Shown in pieces: positions 48,133 through 60,129 of a stretch of DNA of 64,000 nt. Position numbers and translations under genes: made by a program. This stretch comes from Apricaphanius iberus (taxonomy: Eukaryota; Chordata; Actinopteri; Cyprinodontiformes; Aphaniidae). Location: positions 186,001-250,000 of the forward strand of contig JAPXFQ010002688.1 in NCBI GenBank assembly GCA_028564705.1, given 5' to 3'. Each line of letters opens with the position of its first letter. Position 1 is the first letter of the stretch. The notes beneath the pieces are model-generated. The model had not been told where the DNA came from. It saw only the letters and a list, made by a program, of their open reading frames with translations, and ran no database searches.

Positions 48133-50662
48133 CCTCCGTTAGTGTCTAGAGGTTATTGGCCCTCTGCCGTCACTTTGTAAAGAGAAGCCCTAATTAAAGG
48201 AGTTCCAGTTGACCATTGTATTTCAATGGAAGGGAGAAATTGCCTTTCAGCTTGGTGTCCAATGCAGAAACTCCTCCTTCTGTCAAATAAGAGTCTGATA
48301 CAGAAAGCCATGAATGCCTAAACCAAACAAAGGCTCTTTTAAAGACTGTCACCATGCTATCTGATATCTCCTGGACCAGCACTCCTTTGAATAAATCTTT
48401 TTCACTAAAGGAGGGAGAAGGAAATTAAAAGTTGACATTTAAAAGGCTGCTGCTAGGGCTCAAGGCCCCTAGGATCAATACCAAGGTATCTCACAGGTTT
48501 CCCTGTATATTAGCTCATTTTTCCACAGGGCATCAAAGGCTAAATAAAATCAAACCAAAACCACTTTTTGGAATATAACTGTTGTTTTGTACATTTTGGT
48601 GAGAGCTGACAAAGTTGGGTAGTAGTGACAGGGTGTGTCTTCTGATTCTGTGAATCTGTGTTTAAAGGCTCTCCTTTTTCCTATGTCAGCACCATGAGTT
48701 GACATTGTTCATTGGGGATGACAAGTACTTTCAACAACATCATACTGGCAAGGGAAACCGAGGAGGAATCAAAGTAAGAGAAAACAGGAATAGTAAGGTC
48801 TGGCTTGTCTGTAGGTGGAAGGAGGGGTTACATTAAGCCACATTCCTGACATTTTTGTACTAGGTGACATTGTCAGGTTGCAACTTTGTGCACAGGTTGT
48901 CAAGTCATGTAAAGCAACCTTACTCAAGGTCATGCATGTTCTCCCAAAGGAGTTATCCTTGTCACCTTTTTCTCTGACACGCAAACATGTGTCCCACCCT
49001 ACACATATGAGACTACGACCTTCGTCCTCTCCGACAACTCCTCAAACTTTCCCTCTGTGCAGCCCTGTCACAAATTTGTCCCAACCTATTGCAGCTTTGT
49101 AACCTTTCTCTCTATATCTGCGCTTTATAAGCATTTAGCCACAGCTGAGCTGCCTTACCAAAGCATACTGTGATTGTCAGTTTCCTACTACAAATAAAAT
49201 AACCCCTGATTCTTACACTACTGCAAAATAGGCATCACTTTAAGGGGTGATAATCAGTTCACTGTGCATGTTTTTTAATAATATCGGCGAGATCACAAGC
49301 ACCGAATCATAATATAAAAAATCTGCCATTAAAGGTCTTTGTAAATTAATTTACTATCTTCCGTAGTAGTTGTCACTCAGTGTGTTTACATGCAGTTAGA
49401 GAAAGTCCAATTATTTGCTTAGTTCAATTAAAGTCAGACTTTTGAAAAGCATTTATTCAGTCCAGCTGAAGTCCAGCATGTAACTCCAACCTTGTCTCAG
49501 CCGAGCTTTTCTAAGGAAATAACAAAATCGTGGAGGTGGGTATAACAACAACAGTACACAACATTGCAGCAACGAGTGTAAATAATTTGATTTTCTGAGT
49601 GACATGTGAACTGGTAATAAGTCTCCCACTCTCGTTGAGCAATTGGTCCGATTGTTGCCAAAATTCGATTTAGATGTGCATGTATACTTACTGAGTGTGT
49701 GTTTCTACTTCTGTCTTTTGCTTTGAATCTGTGTTTGTGAGGGTATTTAGTGCTCTTGGTTTTCAGGTAATCCCTTGCACTTTGAAGGATGGGCACAATG
49801 TGTGCCAGTGATCAGACTGATCAAAGACAACAAGACAAGAACAGGCTGAGCTGTCAGCAGCCATCAGCCTGTCTATACCTGATTGTTATGGACATAGCTA
49901 ACAGATCAACTGACTTGTGTATGAAATCAGAGAGCAGCCTAGATGAATTGGTAATATAAAATAAACTGAGCAGTTACTGGTAGAAATGCTTTGTTCTATA
50001 ATTCATATGATTTAAAGTCCTTTAAATGAGATCCAAGAAAAGGTGTTGCAATGACTGGATTTTTTCTCCAGCTGTATGGAAGCAATGAAGTGCAGCCCCT
50101 CCCTGTCCTTTTAATCCACACTGCTGGTCAGCTGACTGAAAGTTCTTACACCTTAATTTGTTCCCAAGAAAAAGTTTTTGCCTGTTTGGAAATATTTCTG
50201 TTAATGAAATCCACAGTTATAGAGTAAAAACCAAAGGAACACCTCTCATTAATCAAGCTCTCACTGTTTTAAAACAAATGATGAAAGCTAGATCTGTGTT
50301 CAGATTCATATTCAGGCTAGAGATTGGAGAGTTGTTGAACCCGCAATTTCCATCACTGCTAGTACTACTTAACTTACTAGTTAACCACCAATATCGGCTT
50401 ACTATATTTATACATTAGTCTATAAAGAGAAAAATGTCAAATATGTTAATACACTAAATAATTTTAATATAGTTGGAATAATTATTGTTTTTATGTTACC
50501 TCAATCAAACTTTATTTCTAAAGTGCTTTTTATACAAGAATAGCACCGCAGAGTTCTTTACAGGTTAAAATGACCCCACATAAACCACATTCCCATCCCT
50601 CCCTCACAGATTTAAAAGCATGATCACAGTTATACCCCTCTTCCCCCAACCGAACTACCATG

Positions 50663-50665
<3 letters not shown>
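47421..50665. other. Mostly gene-free intronic sequence
   Basis: A (TG)n repeat lies at 48092-48131. At 49378 the motif GTGTTTACATGCAGTTAGAG resembles one end of a fish MITE and may extend to about 49880, with no confirmed partner end. No exon was found. Confidence 0.4.
48092..48131. repeat. (TATG)n(TG)n microsatellite
   Basis: Three TATG units lead into about 14 TG units. Confidence 0.93.

Positions 50666-50716
<51 letters not shown>
50666..50716. repeat. Compound (TA)n(AC)n microsatellite
   Basis: About 18 TA units followed by seven AC units. Confidence 0.95.
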
Positions 50717-50721
<5 letters not shown>

Positions 50722-50734
50722 GTTAAAATGTTAC

Positions 50735-51149
50735 CTCTGGCATTATATAGTGTTATTTTGTTCTGAAATATAACTTTTATTCTTTGACCCGGAAGTAAGA
50801 TGCTCGGTTTCTCTAAAATCCTGCCTAAAATACTACAAAACGGTGGTGCAAGCTGCAAGAGTCCAAAGCAGCTGTGAGAAAGGAGGTGGATATGTTTAAT
50901 CTGCATGGGTGGTACGGACACGTCGGGCACTTCCTAGTTCGACAGCATTGCGTAAAACTTGTCACTATGTTATGAATCAGTCGTTTTCCAGGAGAGGGTG
51001 GTGCAGCTGCTAAGAGTGCAGGATTCAGAAGGATTAATCAGATCTGTGTGAATTACGCCACAAACCACTATGACTGGCTTTTATATGAGGAAATGCATTA
51101 CAACATGATTGAAAGCTCCAAAAAGTAGATTTTGCATGATATAGGACCT
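50735..51149. mobile_element. Probable MITE with one recognisable end
   Basis: The right end reads AGATTTTGCATGATATAGGACCT followed by TTAA, a terminus familiar from fish non-autonomous elements. The left end is not clear. The TTAA is shared with the next element. Confidence 0.5.
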
Positions 51150-51837
51150 TTAAAGGGAAAGGTTTTTTATTTTTATTTTCAACCTGTCACCTGTAATAAG
51201 GCATTATCTGCCCCAAACTCCCTTATTTCACCATGCTTTGTCATGAATAGTTAGAACTATACTCCTCTGAGTTCGGAACGTTTCAGAGCTGCTAAGGTAT
51301 TTGATTTTGTTTGTTTTTTCCAGGTTTTTTGTGTAACTGATTCAAACTTTGCACTAACCTGGAATTTCATTGATGTTGCAGCCGTCCACCATTACAGTTG
51401 TAGTCTGCGTAGGTTGCGGAAAGGGAGCCTGTAGAAGCTGAAGTTAGTCCTGCTGGTCATTCAGTTAGTGCAGTTTGGAAACACACAAACGTGAACCATA
51501 TTGATGTCTGCAGTAGCAAGTTCTGTCTAACCGGCCACTTAGAGAACAGAGTGAAAGTCGAAAGACTACAATTGGGATGGAGCAAAGCAGTGACGTAATT
51601 TTAAATGTGCAATTGTGGTGTTATATTACTGCCTCTAAATCATCCTGGAACAGAACTAATAAGCACTTCCGAGACGTTCTGAACTCGGAGGGCAGTCCTG
51701 ATTACGTTTGATAATAAAACATTGGTTAAATAAAACCGTTTTGTGCCAGATAATGCCTTATTACAGGTGGCAAACTCCTGCCCAAATAATGTTTCCTAAA
51801 AATAAGGTCCATGTTGAAAAAAAAAAATTCCCTTTAA
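51150..51837. mobile_element. TTAA-flanked foldback MITE
   Basis: The element is 51154-51833 (680 bp) between TTAA at 51150-51153 and 51834-51837. It starts AGGGAAAGG and ends in the inverse. The arms re-pair further inside: CACCTGTAATAAGGCATTAT (51187-51206) matches the reverse complement of the right arm near 51748-51767. GAGTTCGGAACGTTTCAGAG is mirrored by an imperfect inverse near 51665-51690. So both halves form a long gapped inverted repeat. No coding region. Confidence 0.85.
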
Positions 51838-52419
51838 GAACAATGATTAAACAGGACATTGGGCCGAGTACAGATGAGCCACGTAAGTATGGTCTTCATG
51901 CCATAAGAATCTAATACTGGCAAATGTCTTTTCTCTACACTTACTAATTATCAGGGATATGGTCTTTAAGTAGGGTTTTATTGACTGATTTTTCAGGCTG
52001 AAAGAGTTTTGGAAAATAAAGACTGTGGGAAAACATTCACTTTTTTTCCCCAGATCTTGTTTGGGTTGTAGAGAACTTGAACCTTTCACAGCTTTCCTTT
52101 ACTGAGAGAAAGGTTCAACACAGAGCCACACAGAGACAAACACAAAGGCCACACACACACTTCTAAGTTTAATTTCAAAACACCAGTCATCCTTGTGTTT
52201 GGATTCTGAGAGCAAACTGATGCTCCTTGGAAATATAGCACAGCCACAGTCTGTAATACAGTAATACTGATATATATCAAGGTACCAATGTAGTTTTTTT
52301 CTTTGAAATCTTTATTTAAAGCTCAGCTTAATGTAATTTGTGCATAAAGTAAACTGAAATTCCCCATCTTTATCAAGTTCAACTCTGATGCCCCTCATGC
52401 CCCCTCACCTCCTGTCACA

Positions 52420-52763
52420 CAGCCACTTAGGGGTGGGGCAAAAAATCGATTCACATAAGAATCTAGATTCTTTGCTTAACAATTTTAAATTGAAATTTTT
52501 TTATTTATTCGATTTTCACATTTTTTCGTATTTTTTTTTTTTACATGCAGCCCAGGCTTGGAAAAAAAGTTTAAGTTCACTTTATTATGAAGTATATTTA
52601 AATATATAACAGTTTACTTTAGAAAGTCTTCTTTTCGTTTACTTTTACTTTTACTTTTCATTCGGTCTGTTCTGAATCGAGAATCGATTCTGAATCAAAT
52701 AGTCACGAATCGGAATTGAATTAAATCGTGAATTGTTGTAAGATTCTTTTCCCTACAGCCACT
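52420..52763. mobile_element. hAT-like MITE with perfect 8-bp target duplication
   Basis: The element is 52428-52755 (328 bp). It starts TAGGGGTGGGGC and ends TTTTCCCTA. It is flanked by CAGCCACT on both sides (52420-52427 and 52756-52763). The subterminal parts are full of GAATCGATTC-like motifs, as in the element at 16843-17250, so the two may be related. Confidence 0.88.
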
Positions 52764-53949
52764 ACCTTCCAGTTCAGGCCTGTGCAAAGAAAAACATGTA
52801 ATTAAAATGTTGCATTGTATTTCATAATACAGTAGCAATGAAAAAGTAATACATTTCTGCTTTAATATTCTTTTCATATTTTGATTCAAATAGAGTCATT
52901 GTGTTGTTTTATGAGATGATTTGTAATTATACAACATTTTTTGGTGTTGTGGTTCTTTTGGATTTTATTGTCAAGCTGGCAAACTAAGTGACATTTGCAT
53001 TACCTCCACTAAAGTAATTACAGGAATTCTTTCTGCTCGAAATTGAGTAATTGGATAGTAACATCATTTTGACATCATATCAAACTATCACTATTTAAAT
53101 AACAGGAATGTTTTGAACTGTACAGTCCTACTTAATATAAAGGAAACCTTAATACATGTCCTAAATTACATTTAGTTAATTACTTTAAAAGCTTTTCTAA
53201 GCAGATGGCAGTACTGTACAGCATAACATAGGTTTAATTAAAGATTAACCTTTTAAAAATACTTCCATACACATATCATGACATGCAAAATACATACACA
53301 GGATTTACATTTCCAAAACACTTTTCCTTGCTCACTATACAAATTGCACAAGGCCCAGAGTTCTCTTAATCAGCTTATTTTTTTAAGTCCATGTTAAGTG
53401 TGGCAGCTAATAGCCCATGGAACCAGGTACAGTATTTTATTTAGGTGTCGTGGCTAACATTAATGAATGGGTTTGAAACTGCTAATAGAATTTGAACTTC
53501 TCTCTGAACCCTAAGCTGTACATCAATGTCATGGTTGCAGCCAGTCATTTGGGAAAATAAATGTACTTTTTATAGTATCCTTTTTTTTTTAATTGAGTAA
53601 AAAATTGCTACCCAGACCTAATTTAGAATTGGGTTTATATCTTAAAGAGCCGGTGGCAAGTGAGAGTTACCGTCCAGCAAACCGGAAGTGCTGTAGGTAG
53701 AGGGAGATCTGTCATCTTGAATCAAGACAAAACTATTGATTTTGACACAGATGAAACTTTAAACGCTTACTACTGCACATGTGATGCACCTCAAACATAC
53801 AACTATGAGCCTGCTATGTGCCCCAGAGAGCAGAAAGATCAGGGGCACAATAAATGGCAAAGACATTGCTAAATGAAGCTAAAATTATTCACCTGGCTGT
53901 TGCAAGCTAGCTTTACTTTTCAGTAACCTATTTTCCAAAGCCTCTTTTT
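52764..53949. other. Gene-free intronic sequence
   Basis: An open frame of 70 codons at 53660-53872 reads RSVILNQDKTIDFDTDETLN followed by a cysteine-containing segment. I do not recognise it and see no splice support. No other feature. Confidence 0.4.
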
Positions 53950-54500
53950 TACCTTGCCGGCGTATTGGGATAAAAGTCCCGGAATGGTGTGTCTTATGAA
54001 TACGCCATCGTGGCATGGCGTTGCAGGAATTTTGTGTCATCCATTCCTACAAGCTTAGTAGTAAAATTACCGCAGTCTTGCCGCAACGCTGATCTTATGA
54101 ATGAAGCCGCAACACCTTTTTGTCGCAACACAGGGTGATATCATGATGATCTGTTGAAGGTGTGCTGAGCCCAGGCTAGCAACAGTAATGTACAATCCAA
54201 GTAAACCTGGGGAGTTAATTTAGCATTTGTAAACTGTGTTAGCTGAGATGGCAAACTGGAGTGATGCAGAGGTCTGGGAGTTTTTGGCTTTTAAAGCTGA
54301 AGAGCAGATCATCAGACAGTTCATGGGGATTGTAAAGGATCGCCACCTTTTTGGAGCAGCTTGCAAAAACACTTGAGAAGCTATACTTTAATTGGGATAA
54401 AAAACAAGTTATGCCCTTCTATTTTCTCTATTTACCTCTAAATTTTTTATACCAGAGGTCGCCGTATTTGACTGTTTTTTAGAACAGAGAAAAATCTAAA
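53950..54500 (+). mobile_element. PIF/Harbinger-like remnant
   Basis: The stretch has a short frame encoding a Myb/SANT-like domain (listed separately), of the type carried by the second gene of PIF/Harbinger transposons. It is preceded by about 250 bp of moderately GC-rich non-coding sequence with repeated CCGCAAC motifs. No terminal repeats or transposase gene were found. Confidence 0.5.
54248..54376 (+). pseudogene. Myb/SANT-like domain fragment
   Basis: An ATG frame of 42 codons reads MANWSDAEVWEFLAF, EEQIIRQFMGIVKDRHLFG and AACKNT before a stop. Spacing of W4, W10 and the following helix resembles the Myb/SANT-like domains (W...EV..LL......I...L.G..R....F) found in Harbinger transposon-encoded DNA-binding proteins and genes derived from them. 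After the stop, LYFNWDKKQ-like residues seem to continue the domain, so the stop is probably a later mutation. No catalytic partner gene is nearby. It could also be a decayed copy of a host gene of the same family. Confidence 0.45.
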
Positions 54501-54639
54501 AGCTGTGTATCATTAGTATTCATACGTTTGGCCACTCAGTGCATACGCACAGTATTTTCAAATTTACAGAGTCTATACGAATAAATATATTTAAAAAAAG
54601 ATTTCCAGACACTAGATTCAATACATCTTGCTGACCGGG

Positions 54640-54990
54640 AGCTGACTGCAGGTTGATAAGTTACTGAGGCTTAGGCTTAATAGCGGCTGATTAGACGTGC
54701 TACAATATGTGTCAAACATCAAAAAACTGCTGCTTTTCTCCCAGTGGCTTTTTTTCTGTCGCTGAAGCATAGTTTACAAATCAGGAAACGGTTCTGAGTG
54801 TCTTTTCCACTTCTGATTGGTTTAATTGGAGAAATGTTTACCTATTTAAAAAGCACTGCTGAAGTGATGCTTAACTCCAGTCTCCTGTGAGGCAGCATTC
54901 AGCATCCAGACAAAAATCCGAAACCTCATGACAATAACCTCTGCAGCAATCCCACTGTTTGATTACGAACAAATGAGTGATCATTCCTGC
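54640..54990 (+). repeat. Unclassified dispersed repeat 'Y', copy 2
   Basis: Collinear with 15085-15455 over about 340 bp. The best conserved part is 54913-54975. It lies just downstream of the Harbinger-like remnant. Copy 1 has no such neighbour. Confidence 0.8.
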
Positions 54991-55675
54991 AGCAAGTATT
55001 CCTATCTTATGTGCAATCATTATATTTCACTTTTATGTGTAGTTTAGATCATTTGGATAGAGTATTATAAAAAAAAAATAAGGCACTAACCCCCCTGCAT
55101 AGGATTTACATGATGACAGGTAAAAATTGATTGTGAATGGAATTTTTTGACCCTGCGACTCAAAAATGATTATCAAAAAAGATGTCTATACGCTTAGATT
55201 TTTTTTTAGCCTAGCATATTTCCACTAGGTTAGAAGCATTGTGCATTCCGATAGGCTATGGACTTGTCTTGGCTTTTATAAGTAGTTTGCAATTTTTTTC
55301 TATATTACTCTACTTTACTCTTTCTCCTCAGATATCAGCAACACTTATGCATCCACAAAGCTGCCTTTTCTATCGCCATCTTTTGTAATGCCAGGAGAGA
55401 GTTGTGCAGCAATATACCAACAGATTACCAGTTTCCTAAATATTCTGGCTAGTACATCTGGTGAATCAAAAATACTTTCAAAGTCATTTAAATCACTCTC
55501 CTTCAACATTCTGATGCGTAGTCCGAATGTCAGCAAGTCCTCTTTATGATGTCTAGGTATCTGAATGCATTAAGGAGCTGCACTATTGTTAGCTGTGTTG
55601 CTGTTGCAACATATTATTCTAATAATGTTGCCAGTAAATGTATATGTACTATCTGAATGGAATTATATTATTGGG

Positions 55676-55934
55676 GTGAGTGTGTCCCGTTAGGTAGAGT
55701 AGTTAACATGTAATTGGAGGGTTGTAGGTTCAATTCCAGTTTCTGCCTGTAACATGTTGATATACCCATGGGCAAGTTGCTTAATCCCAGATTGCCTACC
55801 GATGTGTAGTTGTTAAGTATCAATGTATGAATGTGTGCAAATTTTGGAGTGTGAATGTGGCTCCAGTGTAAAGTGCTTTGAGTGGTCAGCATGACTAGAA
55901 ATGCACTATAAAAGTTCAGTGCATTCACCATTTT
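55676..55934 (+). mobile_element. tRNA-derived SINE (family B), near full length
   Basis: The head carries an A-box-like TAGGTAGAGTAGTTAAC and a perfect B box, GGTTCAATTCC (55728-55738), as in a tRNA gene. The body contains GGGCAAGTTGCTTAATCCC, TGAATGTGGCTCCAGTGTAAAG and CTTTGAGTGGTCAGCATGACTA, ending ACTATAAAAGTTCAGTGCA-CATTCACC. The same body occurs at 22616-22790. No clear target duplication. Confidence 0.8.
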
Positions 55935-57202
55935 GCTTTCAAAGTAACAGTTAAAATTCTCTGGGGCAATGGTAATAAAATGTCCAAGCATTCTTTTAGG
56001 GATTTTTAAAATGTTGTGTGTGTAGTATCTTTTCTGCAAAGGTCTGCATCTAGATATGTACACATTATGGTTATTTAGTCATTGGTTGAACTACCTTCAG
56101 AAAGCCACATGCAGTATAGATGTTTCAGTATTAAAAGGAGTCTTGTCCCAAAGCACCTGTAGTCAAATAGTATGATTGCAAGGTGCTGTGGCTTGCAAAT
56201 CATGTTAAATGTTAATAAAGAGACAAGAGTTAGAAATTAGTTGCTTAATGTTTTGAATGAGATGTCTGGTCTTCTGTCAATTTATTGCTCAGATCACACA
56301 AACTTTTACTCTATGTAAAATGTTTCAAAGAGAAAACCAAAATTTTCTGAATGTTTTCCCCCCCTGTTGGCTTCGCAAGGAAGTATTTTGGGACTCATTG
56401 GTTTTGATCAACTACCTCATTAATTCCCTGTGGATCCATTATATTTAGCTTATGCACTGAGAGATGTAAAGTATTACTCACAGCACTAAGAATTTTCAAA
56501 GTTCTGAATTTATATTCATAAAACCACATTTATATTCATAAAAGAACCTTAGAGTGTATGTACTATAAGTTGTTAGCTGTGTGTGTGTTAATGGCATGTG
56601 TGCATCGATGTTATCACACCTGTTCCAGCGTGTCGCTGATCAGAGATGAGGACGATGCAGGGTTTTGACACTCCCTGTCGACATGACAGCTCAGACAACA
56701 TGGATGTTAATCTCTCCTAACTGCTTACTGCCTAATTAAATCTTCCAAGGCAGCACACATGTGCAAATGCATGTACACACAAGTACATGTGACAACTTCT
56801 AATTTGGTCCCTGTTGTGTGTAAGTTTTTCAAATCCTCTAGAATTAAGCGTACAATGGTTTTCAGTTTACATTGGGTCTTCTTTTACCGTGCCCCTTGCT
56901 CTACTAGAAGGGTGCCTTTTATTTTTGGTAATATCTCTATCAGTCTGACTGATTAAAACATATGATTATGTTAAATATTAACTTTTAGTTAGATCTGATC
57001 TAGATTAGTTTGGCTGAAGGTCCGTCTTTGATTCTAATGGAAACTTGGGTCGGTGTGTATAATTTGTGAATCTTTATAAACTCAGTTAAACCCAACTTTT
57101 GCTTGGACTGCTCAAAAAGCAGATTGTCATGCAGTTTGCTTGCAATAATTCCCCTATGATTTTTTTTCTGTGGGTATTTAAGACATTTAAACTAATATAA
57201 CA
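55935..57202. other. Gene-free intronic sequence
   Basis: No exon or element was recognised. Confidence 0.45.
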
Positions 57203-58125
57203 GTATATCCATCCATCCATCCCGGTGGGACGTGCCCAGAACACCCCACCAGGGAGGCGTCCAGGAGGCATCCTGACCAGATGCCCGAGCGAACCTCAAC
57301 TGGCTCCTCTCGATCTGGAGGAGCAGCGGCTCTACTCTGAGCCCCCTCCAGATGACAGAGCTTCTCACCCTATCTCTAAGGGAGAGCCCAGCCACCCTAC
57401 GGAGGAAACTCATTTCAGCCGCCTGTATCCGCGATCTCGTTCTTTCGGTCACCACCCAGCGTTCGTGACCATAGATGAGGGTAGGAACGTAGATTGACCA
57501 GTAAATTGAGAGCTTTGCCTTTCGGCTCGGCTCTCTCTTCACCATGACAGACCGGTACAGCGCCCGCATAACTGCAGACGCCTTACCAATCCGTCCATAG
57601 ATCTCCCGCTCCATTTTTCCCTCATTCGTGAACAAGACCCCCAGATACCTAAACTCCTCCACTTGAGGAAGGAACCCATCCGTGACCCAAAGAAGACACC
57701 CAACCTTGACGGAGTCCAACTCTCACTGGAAATGAGTCCCACTTACTGCCGGCAATGCGAACCAAACTCTGACACCGTTCATACAGGGACCTAACAGCCC
57801 GTATCAAAGGGCCTGGTACCCCATACTCCCAGAGTACCCCCCACATGACACCCCGAGGGACACGGTCGAACGCCTTCTCCAAGTCCACAAAGCACATGTA
57901 GACTGGTTGGGCGAACTCCCACGCACCCTCCAGGACCCTGCCGAGGGTGTAGAGCTGGTCCAGTGTTCCACGGCCAGGACGAAAACTACATTGTTCCTCC
58001 TGAATCCGAGTTTCGACTATCCGTTGGACCCCCCTCTCCAGAACCCCCGAATAGACCTTACCAGGGAGGCTCAGAAGTGTGATCCCCCTATAGTTGGAAC
58101 ACACTCTGTGGTCCCCCTTTTTAAA
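57203..58125 (-). pseudogene. RTE-type (Rex3-like) LINE with catalytic core deleted
   Basis: On the minus strand, 58125 to about 57720 encodes KKGDHRVCSNYRGITLLS, EEQCSFRPGRGTLDQLYTL, CFVDLEKAFDRVPRG and VRVGLRQG, the fingers and first part of the palm of an RTE-type reverse transcriptase. The frame then shifts and continues (57719-57192) with FLPQVEEFRYLGVLFTNEG, SIYVPTLIYGHERWV and MSFLRRVAGLSLRDRVRSS, the thumb and C-terminal region. The block between (normally about 80 residues, holding the F-A-D-D catalytic pair) is absent. A second frameshift follows near 57270, where RMPPGRLPGGVF continues in another frame. The 3' end is a GGAT-type tail at 57203-57220. 5'-truncated at about 58125. Confidence 0.88.
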
Positions 58126-60129
58126 GAAAAACAGCAGCTTTAGTTGAAAAACTGAGCGCATCTATACGCATGCAATTATTATTTGAATTGATTAGGACTT
58201 TGATTAGGACTTTGATTTGGATCACTGAAAAACATAGGTCATGATATTTTGCACAAATGGCAACAGGTAGGATAGACTATCAGTTAAAAAACAGAGAAAT
58301 AACTTAACACATTAGTACATTTTTCTAGTTAAATTTTGGAGAAGCTGTCCACAAATACCTAAGAATTTTTTGTGCGATTAGAAGATGAAAATGCAAACAT
58401 GTTTTCATCTAGACATAACATAACTAGATTTGTTCTTGTCCTTTTAACTTGCTTTGATAAAAAGCCACATCACACTTCAGGTAAGTTGTTGTTTGCCACC
58501 GAAATATCTGACAAACAGCTTAAGTACTAAACTAACAAGAATACATAAACAAGAAATGATAAAGCAGCAAAACGACTACCACTGAATGCATCCGCATAGG
58601 GATGTTGTGTGTTGCCCAGGTTTAGTGCTGGGCCCTTCATACCTTTTGATTTTAGCCACATAAGAATGATGTAATTATTTCTCTATAACTCAAATCTATT
58701 TAAAAAAAAACAATACAGAATGTCTCCATATCACGTGCTTCCTTTCTCAACACTTCACTTGTTTCTGTCCTTAATGTCTTCCACAGACAGAGGAACTCCA
58801 TTTAGTCTGAGTTTCTTCTCATAATAACCTTCCTTCCTTATTTATCTCTGTGCATCTCTTTTCGTCCGTTTGCGTATAACTTTTTTAACCTTGTTTAACC
58901 ACCTTTTCCTCTGCTTGACTGTTTGCCACCCTCATTTTGTGTATCGTTATACCTATGATCCTGTCTTCTTTCTTTTGCCACCATCTTTGTCATCGGTCAA
59001 GACTTGGCTCCCATTGAGTTAAACAGGCCAAACAAAAAGATTACAAACAGTAGGCAGAGTGAATCTAAAGAGGAAGACAATCTGAATTTGTTGTGGATAA
59101 CGAATGAGGAAAGGGCTGTGCAGTCAAAGAAAAGCAGTGGAGTCAGAGTAAGGCTGTATTTGCCTGAGGGGAAAAGGCTGAAAGTAGCTCTCTCAACAGA
59201 TGTGCGGGGCAGTAAAGTGTAATTGAAATGCCAGCAGCAATGGTCTTATCTCCCTGCTACAGGAGCCTGCTGCCAGTCTCAACATCAGTTAGATGTCATT
59301 TTACCTAAGTCTGAATCAGCCTGCCACAATCCGCAATCCCCATTCCTCTGATGCTAGGCAGGGGAAAAAGGCAGAAATGGATGAGGGGGAGGAGAAAGAA
59401 AGGGAGGGTGGGGGATTTTGTAATAGGATTTCAGTAGCACCCAGTTAACTTCCACCACCTGAACTTAGTTGGTAATTTGATATGCCCCATCAATAGGATT
59501 CATTTACACCACCACAGCATTACCATTGCTATTTATTTGACTGTTTAATATATATATAGGTGGGAGGAAGGAGGATCTGTTCCAGAATTTTCTAGCTATA
59601 TACAAAGTCTTTAGACCCAGAGGAGGTTTATAGCCGGACTGTCCGCTAGGCTCCAGGCAAAGTTTTTTTTTTTTTTTTGGGCCAGGCAGCATCCCTATGG
59701 GGAGAGCCATAATGTCCTCCCAGATTAAAGGATGGCACTCCTTAGCTGCTGCCTTTTATCAGAAACTTTACCTCCACAACATGGGATCATCTGTGGGACA
59801 TTAAAGCTGATTTATTTCTAGAATGTAATTCTAACGTGCCATGAATTTTGTGCCACTGGTTATTTTTGTGGTCGCAGTGACAACTTCTCTACACAACACT
59901 GCATCGGTAATGGTTCATATGTTTTTCAGGTACGACTACGTAAAATGAGTTATAGCAAACTGAAAATCAACCATACAGTACATTTCAAAAGCACTCATAC
60001 ATCATTTTCAAAATCGATGCCAAATTATAATCATGGTTTGTCGCAAAAAGAACCTCTAATTGCTTTCCTTCATCTGCTTTCTTCTTATCCCACTTGAATT
60101 TAGATAATTTCATAGCTTTGTTACTTCTA
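58126..60129. other. Gene-free intronic sequence
   Basis: T-run at about 59661-59678. The stretch 59210-59340 has mixed composition without repeats. No exon was found. Confidence 0.45.

Noticed and set aside
53660..53872. 70-codon frame with several cysteines
   Set aside because: It caught my eye as a possible small domain, but the cysteine pattern fits no finger I know and nothing around it supports an exon.
57225..57497. Plus-strand frame of 90 codons
   Set aside because: Antisense shadow of the RTE-type LINE.
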